Shown piece by piece: positions 39,001 through 51,000 of a stretch of 64,000 bases of DNA; positions within the stretch are counted from its first letter, which is position 1, and every line of letters starts with the position of its first letter. The notes beneath the pieces were generated by a model. The model was not told the DNA's origin and did not search any database. It was given only the letters and a program-made list of their open reading frames with translations. Source of the DNA: Ascidia mentula. Taxonomy: Eukaryota > Chordata > Ascidiacea > Phlebobranchia > Ascidiidae. Location: contig OX387200.1 of NCBI GenBank assembly GCA_947561715.1, positions 14,572,501 to 14,636,500 of the forward strand. The letters are read 5' to 3'. Both the position numbers and the translations under genes were made by a program.

Positions 39001-42000
39001 CGTTTCAATTTTTTCGTCAGGTTATAGTAAGGGTTTATATTCTAGTTTATGTCAAAACTAAACGTTTTCGTAGCTGCGATGGCCGAGTGGTTAAGGCGTT
39101 GGGCTCGAAATCCAATGGGATATTCCCGCACAGGTTCGAACCCTGTTCGCAGCGTTTCAATTTTTTCGTCAGGTTATAGTAAGGGTTTATATTCTAGTTT
39201 ATGTCAAAACTAAACGTTTTCGTAGCTGCGATGGCCGAGTGGTTAAGGCGTTGGACTCGAAATCCAATGGGATATTCCCGCACAGGTTCGAACCCTGTTC
39301 GCAGCGTTTCAATTTTTTCGTCAGGTTATAGTAAGGGTTTATATTCTAGTTTATGTCAAAAGTAAACGTTTTCGTAGCTGCGATGGCCGAGTGGTTAAGG
39401 CGTTGGACTCGAAATCCAATGGGATATTCCCGCACAGGTTCGAACCCTGTTCGCAGCCTTTCCATTTTTTTCGTCAGGTTATAGTAAAAGTTTATATTCT
39501 AGTTTATGTCAAAACTAAACGTTTTCGTAGCTGCGATGGCCGAGTGGTTAAGGCGTTGGACTTGAAATCCAATGGGATATTCCCGCACAGGTTCGAACTC
39601 TGTTCGCAGCCTTTCAATTTTTTCGTCAGGTTATAGTAAGGGTTTATATTCTAGTTTATGTCAAAACTAAACGTTTTCGTAGCTGCGATGGCCGAGTGGT
39701 TAAGGCGTTGGACTTGAAATCCAATGGGATATTCCCGCACAGGTTCGAACCCTGTTCGCAGCGTTTCAATTTTTTCGTCAGGTTATAGTAAGGGTTTATA
39801 TTCTAGTTTATGTCAAAACTAAACGTTTTCGTAGCTGCGATGGCCGAGTGGTTAAGGCGTTGGACTCGAAATCCAATGGGATATTCCCGCACAGGTTCGA
39901 ACCCTGTTCGCAGCGTTTTAATTTTTTCGTCAGGTTATAGTAAGGGTTTATATTCTAGTTTATGTCAAAACTAAACGTTTTCGTAGCTGCGATGGCCGAG
40001 TGGTTAAGGCGTTGGACTCGAAATCCAATGGGATATTCCCGCACAGGTTCGAACCCTGTTCGCAGCCTTTCCATTTTTTTAATCAGGTTATAGTAAAAGT
40101 TTATATTCTAGTTTATGTCAAAACTAAACGTTTTCGTAGCTGCGATGGCCGAGTGGTTAAGGCGTTGGACTTGAAATCCAATGGGATATTCCCGTACAGG
40201 TTCGAACCCTGTTCGCAGCGTTTCAATTTTTTCGTCAGGTTATAGTAAGGGTTTATATTCTAGTTTATGTCAAAACTAAACGTTTTCGTAGCTGCGATGG
40301 CCGAGTGGTTAAGGCGTTGGACTTGAAATCCAATGGGATATTCCCGCACAGGTTCGAACCCTGTTCGCAGCGTTTCAATTTTTTCGTCAGGTTATAGTAA
40401 GGGTTTATATTCTAGTTTATGTCAAAACTAAACGTTTTCGTAGCTGCGATGGCCGAGTGGTTAAGGCGTTGGACTTGAAATCCAATGGGATATTCCCGCA
40501 CAGGTTCGAACCCTGTTCGCAGCGTTTCAATTTTTTCGTCAGGTTATAGTAAGGGTTTATATTCTAGTTTATGTCAAAACTAAACGTTTTCGTAGCTGCG
40601 ATGGCCGAGTGGTTAAGGCGTTGGACTCGAAATCCAATGGGATATTCCCGCACAGGTTCGAACCCTGTTCGCAGCGTTTCAATTTTTTCGTCAGGTTATA
40701 GTAAGGGTTTATATTCTAGTTTATGTCAAAACTAAACGTTTTCGTAGCTGCGATGGCCGAGTGGTTAAGGCGTTGGACTCGAAATCCAATGGGATATTCC
40801 CGCACAGGTTCGAACCCTGTTCGCAGCGTTTCAATTTTTTCGTCAGGTTATAGTAAGGGTTTATATTCTAGTTTATGTCAAAACTAAACGTTTTCGTAGC
40901 TGCGATGGCCGAGTGGTTAAGGCGTTGGACTCGAAATCCAATGGGATATTCCCGCACAGGTTCGAACCCTGTTCGCATCGTTTCAATTTTTTCGTCAGGT
41001 TATAGTAAGGGTTTATATTCTAGTTTATGTCAAAACTAAACGTTTTCGTAGCTGCGATGGCCGAGTGGTTAAGGCGTTGGACTTGAAATCCAATGGGATA
41101 TTCCCGCAAAGGTTCGAACCCTGTTCGCAGCGTTTCAATTTTTTCGTCAGGTTATAGTAAGGGTTTATATTCTAGTTTATGTCAAAACTAAACGTTTTCG
41201 TAGCTGCGATGGCCGAGTGGTTAAGGCGTTGGACTCGAAATCCAATGGGATATTCCCGCACAGGTTCGAACCCTGTTCGCAGCGTTACAATTTTTTCGTC
41301 AGGTTATAGTAAGGGTTTATATTCTAGTTTATGTCAAAACTAAACGTTTTCGTAGCTGCGATGGCCGAGTGGTTAAGGCGTTGGACTCGAAATCCAATGG
41401 GATATTCCCGCACAGGTTCGAACCCTGTTCGCAGCGTTTCAATTTTTTCGTCAGGTTATAGTAAGGGTTTATATTCTAGTTTATGTCAAAAGTAAACGTT
41501 TTCGTAGCTGCGATGGCCGAGTGGTTAAGGCGTTGGACTCGAAATCCAATGGGATATTCCCGCACAGGTTCGAACCCTGTTCGCAGCCTTTCCATTTTTT
41601 TCGTCAGGTTATAGTAAAAGTTTATATTCTAGTTTATGTCAAAACTAAACGTTTTCGTAGCTGCGATGGCCGAGTGGTTAAGGCGTTGGACTTGAAATCC
41701 AATGGGATATTCCCGCACAGGTTCGAACCCTGTTCGCAGCGTTTCAATTTTTTCGTCAGGTTATAGTAAGGGTTTATATTCTAGTTTATGTCAAAACTAA
41801 ACGTTTTCGTAGCTGCGATGGCCGAGTGGTTAAGGCGTTGGACTTGAAATCCAATGGGATATTCCCGCACAGGTTCGAACCCTGTTCGCAGCGTTTCAAT
41901 TTTTTCGTCAGGTTATAGTAAGGGTTTATATTCTAGTTTATGTCAAAACTAAACGTTTTCGTAGCTGCGATGGCCGAGTGGTTAAGGCGTTGGACTTGAA

Positions 42001-45000
42001 ATCCAATGGGATATTCCCGCACAGGTTCGAACCCTGTTCGCAGCGTTTCAATTTTTTCGTCAGGTTATAGTAAGGGTTTATATTCTAGTTTATGTCAAAA
42101 CTAAACGTATTCGTAGCTGCGATGGCCGAGTGGTTAAGGCGTTGGACTTGAAATCCAATGGGATATTCCCGCACAGGTTCGAACCCTGTTCGCAGCCTTT
42201 CCATTTTTTTAGTCAGGTTATAGTAAAAGTTTATATTCTAGTTTATGTCAAAACTAAACGTTTTCGTAGCTGCGATGGCCGAGTGGTTAAGGCGTTGGAC
42301 TTGAAATCCAATGGGATATTCCCGTACAGGTTCGAACCCTGTTCGCAGCGTTTCAATTTTTTCGTCAGGTTATAGTAAGGGTTTATATTCTAGTTTATGT
42401 CAAAACTAAACGTTTTCGTAGCTGCGATGGCCGAGTGGTTAAGGCGTTGGACTTGAAATCCAATGGGATATTCCCGCACAGGTTCGAACCCTGTTCGCAG
42501 CGTTTCAATTTTTTCGTCAGGTTATAGTAAGGGTTTATATTCTAGTTTATGTCAAAACTAAACGTTTTCGTAGCTGCGATGGCCGAGTGGTTAAGGCGTT
42601 GGACTCGAAATCCAATGGGATATTCCCGCACAGGTTCGAACCCTGTTCGCAGCGTTTCAATTTTTTCGTCAGGTTATAGTAAGGGTTTATATTCTAGTTT
42701 ATGTCAAAAGTAAACGTTTTCGTAGCTGCGATGGCCGAGTGGTTAAGGCGTTGGACTCGAAATCCAATGGGATATTCCCGCACAGGTTCGAACCCTGTTC
42801 GCAGCCTTTCCATTTTTTTAGTCAGGTTATAGTAAAAGTTTATATTTTAGTTTATGTCAAAACTAAACGTTTTCGTAGCTGCGATGGCCGAGTGGTTAAG
42901 GCGTTGGACTTGAAATCCAATGGGATATTCCCGTACAGGTTCGAACCCTGTTCGCAGCGTTTCAATTTTTTCGTCAGGTTATAGTAAGGGTTTATATTCT
43001 AGTTTATGTCAAAACTAAACGTTTTCGTAGCTGCGATGGCCGAGTGGTTAAGGCGTTGGACTTGAAATCCAATGGGATATTCCCGCACAGGTTCGAACCC
43101 TGTTCGCAGCGTTTCAATTTTTTCGTCAGGTTATAGTAAGGGTTTATATTCTAGTTTATGTCAAAAGTAAACGTTTTCGTAGCTGCGATGGCCGAGTGGT
43201 TAAGGCGTTGGACTCGAAATCCAATGGGATATTCCCGCACAGGTTCGAACCCTGTTCGCAGCGTTTCAATTTTTTCGTCAGGTTATAGTAAGGGTTTATA
43301 TTCTAGTTTATGTCAAAACTAAACGTTTTCGTAGCTGCGATGGCCGAGTGGTTAAGGCGTTGGACTCGAAATCCAATGGGATATTCCCGCACAGGTTCGA
43401 ACCCTGTTCGCAGCCTTTCCATTTTTTTAGTCAGGTTATAGTAAAAGTTTATATTTTAGTTTATGTCAAAACTAAACGTTTTCGTAGCTGCGATGGCCGA
43501 GTGGTTAAGGCGTTGGACTTGAAATCCAATGGGATATTCCCGTACAGGTTCGAACCCTGTTCGCAGCGTTTCAATTTTTTCGTCAGGTTATAGTAAGGGT
43601 TTATATTCTAGTTTATGTCAAAACTAAACGTTTTCGTAGCTGCGATGGCCGAGTGGTTAAGGCGTTGGACTTGAAATCCAATGGGATATTCCCGCACAGG
43701 TTCGAACCCTGTTCGCAGCGTTTCAATTTTTTCGTCAGGTTATAGTAAGGGTTTATATTCTAGTTTATGTCAAAACTAAACGTTTTCGTAGCTGCGATGG
43801 CCGAGTGGTTAAGGCGTTGGACTCGAAATCCAATGGGATATTCCCGCACAGGTTCGAACCCTGTTCGCAGCGTTTCAATTTTTTCGTCAGGTTATAGTAA
43901 GGGTTTATATTCTAGTTTATGTCAAAACTAAACGTTTTCGTAGCTGCGATGGCCGAGTGGTTAAGACGTTGGACTTGAAATCCAATAGGATATTCCCGCA
44001 CAGGTTCGAACCCTGTTCGCAGCGTTTCAATTTTTTCGTCAGGTTATAGTAAGGGTTTATATTCTAGTTTATGTCAAAACTAAACGTTTTCGTAGCTGCG
44101 ATGGCCGAGTGGTTAAGGCGTTGGACTTGAAATCCAATGGGATATTCCCGCACAGGTTCGAACTCTGTTCGCAGCGTTTCAATTTTTTCGTCAGGTTATA
44201 GTAAGGGTTTATATTCTAGTTTATGTCAAAACTAAACGTTTTCGTAGCTGCGATGGCCGAGTGGTTAAGGCGTTGGACTTGAAATCCAATGGGATATTCC
44301 CGCACAGGTTCGAACCCTGTTCGCAGCGTTTCAATTTTTTCGTCAGGTTATAGTAAGGGTTTATATTCTAGTTTATGTCAAAACTAAACGTTTTCGTAGC
44401 TGCGATGGCCGAGTGGTTAAGGCGTTGGGCTCGAAATCCAATGGGATATTCCCGCACAGGTTCGAACCCTGTTCGCAGCGTTTCAATTTTTTCGTCAGGT
44501 TATAGTAAGGGTTTATATTCTAGTTTATGTCAAAACTAAACGTTTTCGTAGCTGCGATGGCCGAGTGGTTAAGGCGTTGGACTTGAAATCCAATGGGATA
44601 TTCCCGCACAGGTTCGAACCCTGTTCGCAGCGTTTCAATTTTTTCGTCCGGTTACAGTAAGGGTTTATGTTCTAGTTTATGTCAAAACTAAACGTTTTCG
44701 TAGCTGCGATGGCCGAGTGGTTAAGGCGTTGGACTTGAAATCCAATGGGATATTCCCGCACAGGTTCGAACCCTGTTCGCAGCGTTTCAATTTTTTCGTC
44801 AGGTTATAGTAAGGGTTTATGTTCTAGTTTATGTCAAAACTAAACGTTTTCGTAGCTGCGATGGCCGAGTGGTTAAGGCGTTGGACTTGAAATCCAATGG
44901 GATATTCCCGCACAGGTTCGAACCCTGTTCGCAGCGTTTCAATTTTTTCGTCAGGTTATAGTAAGGGTTTATATTCTAGTTTATGTCAAAACTAAACGTT

Positions 45001-48000
45001 TTCGTAGCTGCGATGGCCGAGTGGTTAAGGCGTTGGACTTGAAATCCAATGGGATATTCCCGCACAGGTTCGAACCCAGTTCGCAGCGTTTCAATTTTTT
45101 CGTCAGGTTATAGTAAGGGTTTATATTCTAGTTTATGTCAAAACTAAACGTTTTCGTAGCTGCGATGGCCGAGTGGTTAAGGCGTTGGACTTGAAATCCA
45201 ATGGGATATTCCCGCACAGGTTCGAACCCTGTTCGCAGCGTTTCAATTTTTTCGTCAGGTTATAGTAAGGGTTTATATTCTAGTTGATGTCAAAACTAAA
45301 CGTTTTCGTAGCTGCGATGGCCGAGTGGTTAAGGCGTTGGACTTGAAATCCAATGGGATATTCCCGCACAGGTTCGAACCCTGTTCGCAGCGTTTCAATT
45401 TTTTCGTCAGGTTATAGTAAGGGTTTATATTCTAGTTTATGTCAAAACTAAACGTTTTCGTAGCTGCGATGGCCGAGTGGTTAAGGCGTTGGACTCGAAA
45501 TCCAATGGGATATTCCCGCACAGGTTCGAACTCTGTTCGCAGCGTTTCAATTTTTTCGTCAGGTTATAGCAAGGGTTTATATTCTAGTTTATGTCAAAAG
45601 AAAACGTTTTCGTAGCTGCGATGGCCGAGTGGTTAAGGCGTTGGACTCGAAATCCAATGGGATATTCCCGCACAGGTTCGAACCCTGTTCGCAGCGTTTC
45701 AATTTTTTCGTCAGGTTATAGTAAGGGTTTATATTCTAGTTTATGTCAAAACTAAACGTTTTCGTAGCTGCGATGGCCGAGTGGTTAAGGCGTTGGACTT
45801 GAAATCCAATGGGATATTCCGGCACAGGTTCGAACCCTGTTCGCAGCGTTTCAATTTTTTCGTCAGGTTATAGTAAGGGTTTATATTCTAGTTTATGTCA
45901 AAACTAAACGTTTTCGTAGCTGCGATGGCCGAGTGGTTAAGGCGTTGGACTTGAAATCCAATGGGATATTCCCGCACAGGTTCGAACCCTGTTCGCAGCG
46001 TTTCAATTTTTTCGTCAGGTTATAGTAAGGGTTTATATTCTAGTTTATGTCAAAACTAAACGTTTTCGTAGCTGCGATGGCCGAGTGGTTAAGGCGTTGG
46101 ACTTGAAATCCAATGGGATATTCCCGCACAGGTTCGAACCCTGTTCGCAGCGTTTCAATTTTTTCGTCAGGTTATAGTAAGGGTTTATATTCTAGTTTAT
46201 GTCAAAACTAAACGTTTTCGTAGCTGCGATGGCCGAGTGGTTAAGGCGTTGGACTTGAAATCCAATGGGATATTCCCGCACAGGTTCGAACCCTGTTCGC
46301 AGCGTTTCAATTTTTTCGTCAGGTTATAGTAAGGGTTTATATTCTAGTTTATGTCAAAACTAAACGTTTTCGTAGCTGCGATGGCCGAGTGGTTAAGGCG
46401 TTGGACTTGAAATCCAATGGGATATTCCCGCACAGGTTCGAACCCTGTTCGCAGCGTTTCAATTTTTTCGTCAGGTTATAGTAAGGGTTTATATTCTAGT
46501 TTATGTCAAAACTAAACGTTTTCGTAGCTGCGATGGCCGAGTGGTTAAGGCGTTGGACTCGAAATCCAATGGGATATTCCCGGACAGGTTCGAACCCTGT
46601 TCGCAGCGTTTCATTTTTTTCGTCAGGTTATAGTAAGGGTTTATATTCTAGTTTATGTCAAAACTAAACGTTTTCGTAGCTGCGATGGCCGAGTGGTTAA
46701 GGCGTTGGACTCGAAATCCAATGGGATATTCCCGCACAGGTTCGAACCCTGTTCGCAGCGTTTCATTTTTGTCGTCAGGTTATAGTAAGGGTTTATATTC
46801 TAGTTTATGTCAAAACTAAACGTTTTCGTAGCTGCGATGGCCGAGTGGTTAAGGCGTTGGACTTGAAATCCAATGGGATATTCCCGCACAGGTTCGAACC
46901 CTGTTCGCAGCGTTTCAAGTTTTTCGTCAGGTTATAGTAAGGGTTTATATTCTGGTTTATGTCAAAACTAAACGTTTTCGTAGCTGCGATGGCCGAGTGG
47001 TTAAGGCGTTGGACTCGAAATCCAATGGGATATTCCCGCACAGGTTCGAATCCTGTTCGCAGCGTTTCAAGTTTTTCGTCAGGTTATAGTAAGGGTTTAT
47101 ATTCTAGTTTATGTCAAAACTAAACGTTTTCGTAGCTGCGATGGCCGAGTGGTTAAGGCGTTGAACTTTAAGACATCTTACCTTTTTGTTTTCCTTCCTT
47201 TCGAAAAGTGGCAAAACCCATGTGGTCATGATTTTATTAATTTTCGTTACATTGTCTTTCGCCTTCTGCACTCTATCCTCTAAGTCTCGCACTTGGTCTC
47301 TCACATCTTGTATGTACTCCCAAACACCTGCACAACATCGAGTCACATGTATTTCTTTCTGAGTTCCAATTATTTTTTTTTGTAGTGTTTTGTTGTTGGT
47401 ATTCCGAATCAATTTTGGAACGGATACAAATGGCGAAATCCCGTAGTTTCCGAAATGTCAACAAATCACCGCTAGTTTGTTTGCCATCTTTAATGTAATT
47501 TGTTCACTCGCTCGTGCCAGTTTGCAAATATAGGCAAATTTTTTTTATCCTAATGCTCAAGAGTAATTGTTAAAACTCCAGCGTGGTGAATAACGAAGAA
47601 ACTTTGAAGAAAAATAATCAACGATATTGATATCTCAAAGTTGACGTTATTTACTCATCGAAGACAACCGTTAAAGGAAAACCTTATTTCCCGTCAAATT
47701 GTGTTCTGCTAACTCCTGTTACCCTACCATTGCTTTTCCAGCTGAGGTCTGTTTCAGCTTTAGTCATATAATCATCAATAGTGCTGAGCTGTCCGTCGAT
47801 CAACGGGTATTCAACATCAAGTATAGAATTTCGCACCTGCAGTTGATAATAGAAGTCTTAATTCGTATGATATTGGTCTATTTCAGAATATAAACGTCCA
47901 GAAATTTCCATAGATTATGCTACAAAAAAATGACAGCACTAAATGGATGTTGTACCTTGTTGTACCACTGCTGCGTGAGGTCGAGATTGGCCACGTACTG

Positions 48001-51000
48001 TCTGTATGATTCTTTAGCCTCGAAGATTTTGGATGCCTCCTCGGGAATATCTTCACTGTCACCAACATCCAGGTATTTAACCTCTCGTAACACGCTGACA
48101 AGCTAAAAACGCGTAAATATAACAGCATTAGAACCACCGATTTCTTATTATTTAACATACTGTACTAAGCAATGCAACTTCCATGAGACAAAAACGTTTC
48201 CGTGAAAGTTTAAAAGCGGTTACGCGAAAAAGAACATTTTACCATTTCCTCCATGCAACGTACGTAAAAGATCAAAGGTTACATTCACACCTGCGGATTG
48301 AAGTTAATCGTGATGAGTTTGGTTTCTTCGTTTCTCGTAACAAGTGGTTGGGAGAGGTTGTATTGTGATCGCTCATCGACAGATGTCGTCCACTTTTTGT
48401 ATATTTCGTCCTCGAACCTTCGCAGCACAAAATACACTTCAAATTATTCCATCATAAAAACATATTTGGGTGAACAACACGTTTTTCGATGTGCTGTGGT
48501 TGACAACAACAAATTTTAAACAGGTTTAGATTTGGTGGGCGTTAATCCTTTAAAGTTGAACATATATAAGATTTCGCAACTTAAAACTGTTCTGTTTTGA
48601 GGAAAATGATTCACGAACAACGATAAAACAAAACGTTTTCATACTCTTTTAGAAGTTTCATCATCTGTGTGTATTTCATCTCCATGATTCTTCCCTCTTC
48701 TGATTCCAAAATGCTGTCAACAAACACACGTCTCTTATCTTGATCTAACATGTGGAATATTTCTACGTCGTTTTAAATAAAGCTTACGGGTGCGAAACGT
48801 GTTTGAAGTTGTTGTACGGAATTTGGATGCGATCTCGCAATTCCTTTGACCACTTGATGGCGCCGGCGACAGGGGGCATGTTCTTGTTGACAGGGAAGTA
48901 ACCTTGGCAACACAAACTCAACGTTGGGTAATGAGTAACACACTATTTGCATTTTGCCGAGTCACAACGTTGCAAAATCTGTTGCATGTTCACGGATACG
49001 TATTGTGTATTGTTGTCTCCAGAAAGGAACAGTCGTCAAACCATCGCTTGATAACCAAAAAAATCAGGGTATAGGAAAACATGCAATTGCATATACCTTC
49101 AGAGTTTTTCCCGTTTTCGATTTGGCGATCGTAAATTACTTTGGCCTGGTCGAGTTCGCGGTGGAACATTGCCAACAACAGTGGGTACTTGCTGAGCATG
49201 TCGCCTTGAATAAGATCCCTGCAAAAATACGATTTTTTGTACAATTCTGCTTGGACTGCCTTGGCTGATTCAAGATTATTTATGTTCAACAATTTGGGTG
49301 CCAGTTTGTTTTTTAGGTCCATAACAAAAATGCTAGGATGAGGCCATAGTTTAATAAGTTTTGTTAAACTTTATGTTGGTGATCATTTCAGCAGCTCGTA
49401 GAGTGTTTATTTCATAAAACGATACAATGCCAAATTTGAACTCATTTTAGCCTACTGATGTAAAAATTGGATTATTTAATACAAAACATATTTAGATGTT
49501 TTTGAATATTGATCTGCCAGACATATCATCCATATTTTTGTATGATATATACCTGTCGAGCAGAGAGGAAAACATAGCGATCAGTTTGAAGGCGGATTCT
49601 GTGGATGGACAGTCGTCAAATGCCTGCGCTACTATGGAGCCCAAGCGGCGGTCGATGTCGGTAATGCGACTTTTGAAATTGTCGAAGTCGTCGAAAAATT
49701 CCTGCGAAGATACAACGTACTGTTTTACCAGGGTGATTTCTATTAAGTCTCGACTTGCATCCCAAAGAAAATATTGAAGCTTATAGGCATCGAACCAAGG
49801 CACAACGACTGTCATTTTCATTGACTATTGCAGAAAAACATTTATAGATGAAGTTTCTGGCAGGGTTTTTGTATAAAAATCGAGATACACAACGGCAGGA
49901 GGAATTCATTCCCAAACAAGTGCGTCCATAAATATCTTGTAACTCACACATGCCCATTATAATAAATTAGTCAGAAGACTTACCGTAATTTACCAAGTCA
50001 AAGAAAAAATGCGATTTTTTCAAAACAAAAACTTCCGAACCTTTCTTAAACCCGCACGAGATACCTAAGTTACAGCCTAAACGTCACGTTGGTAAGCATA
50101 ATTGTTTTGAAATGTCCTGTGTAAACAATTGGCCACCAACGAACCTTGTTAGAGGGGTCGAGTGGGTCGTATTTGAGCTCGGTGAAGACTTTGAAAAGGT
50201 TGTTGAATTCTTCAAACAAAGCTTCGACCTGGCCGCTGAGCGCCGCCCCCTTCACTCCACCAAACTCAATCTTCTCCAGTTTGAGCATGTCCCGAGCATC
50301 TTTGAAGATACTCTGTAGAAAAATATGGTTACCATGGTAAGCAATCAGCTACAAACAGCAAATCAGCTTTTTGTTCGCGTATCACATCACATTCTTGTGA
50401 CGAAAAAATTGTACCACTAACGTTTTTTTGTATTGATTGTATGAAAAATAACATATTTAATGAAGCGAACAAGCCTTTGAAGAATCATCAGTTTCTTATT
50501 CAAATAGAAGTAATTTATTTTCAGATATGGAACCACTTCCACTGACATTTAAGTGACATCTTGAAAACAAACCACAGTAAATGAAGTTCAACTACTTACC
50601 ATCACGTCATCGAGTCTGCTGGAGAAAGCATCGAATCGTGTGAACACGATGCTGTTGTCGAAATCCCACAGAACCACTTCTCTGTCCATGCCCTCAAAGT
50701 AGGATTCGAGCTTTTCTTTGTGGGTTTGATACGACGTTCTGTTCGTAACAGATTCAAATCGTACGTTACTACTCAATCATTGCGATATTGTTAAATTTAT
50801 GGGTGGCTAAATCGTAAACTCAAACTTTTTCAAACGATAATATTCATATTATTGGCTCCAGTTTCCTTACGCAATAATAATTTATACTTTATCACGCAAA
50901 ACCATAGGGAATGTCAATCAGAGTCGCCGTTAGGGCGTTAACAAGGAGTCTTGCCAGAGGTAAGTGTTTACAATACCAACCCGACCAACAGCTCTGCTCT

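Larger units (their letters stand above)
24009..47064 (+). tRNA. Block 4: 152 tandem tRNA-Ser genes (TGA, and CGA from 30250 onward)
   Basis: Starts follow a rule. Units at 24009, 24618, 24923, 25836, 26445, 26750, 27815, 28424, 28729, 31770, 32987, 34508, 35117, 36638, 37247, 38008, 39377, 39986, 41507, 42116, 42725 and 43334 are 153 bp long; every other unit is 152 bp; the last complete gene starts at 46983. All copies from 24009 to about 30098 read TGA; CGA copies reappear at 30250 and alternate with TGA to the end. Nearly all are canonical 82-nt genes without the T-stem bulge. The 153-bp units end the gene in GCAGCC, so their discriminator base is C instead of G. Confidence 0.9.
930..47163 (+). 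repeat. Tandem tRNA-Ser gene array, 302 complete units plus a truncated unit at each end
   Basis: All units are head to tail on the plus strand. The usual unit is 152 bp: the 82-nt gene, five bases, a T6 terminator and an AT-rich spacer carrying TTTATATTCTAG and AACGTTTTCGTA just before the gene. Units of 145 bp lack seven spacer bases (TTTTTTCATAGT in place of TTTTTTCGTCAGGTTATAGT); 22 units after 24009 are 153 bp because the T-run region is one base longer. The array is interrupted once, by the inverted dynein fragment at 5667-6082. Unit counts come from hand-tracking each start and could be off by a very small number. Confidence 0.95.
813..47181 (-). other. Giant dynein intron 17 (46,369 bp) holding the tRNA-Ser array
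   Basis: Both splice sites are intact (donor GTAAGA at 47181, acceptor CAG ending at 813). The other 17 introns measured here span 74-1162 bp. Only 117 bp (813-929) and 18 bp (47164-47181) of non-array intron remain at the two ends, which together would make a normal-sized intron of about 135 bp. I infer that array growth, not loss of exons, made the intron large. Confidence 0.92.

Noticed and set aside
1986..47041. Dozens of 60-260-codon open frames repeated through the array on both strands, such as MGYSRTGSNPCSQRF and MKKLKRCEHGFEPVREY
   Set aside because: They are conceptual translations of tRNA genes and spacers, with the same periodicity as the units. They have no start context, domain or codon bias, and should not be annotated as proteins.
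930..47163. CRISPR array, satellite without genes, or SINE cluster
   Set aside because: The repeated unit folds as a complete type II tRNA-Ser with boxes A and B and a T-run terminator. Spacers are homologous, not unique, and there is no poly-A tail or target duplication per unit.
48954..49268. Plus-strand open frames over the dynein exons (for example 48954-49268, 49496-49777, 52274-52558, 56115-56447 on minus)
   Set aside because: They are antisense shadows of exons that are conserved in the other strand and frame.
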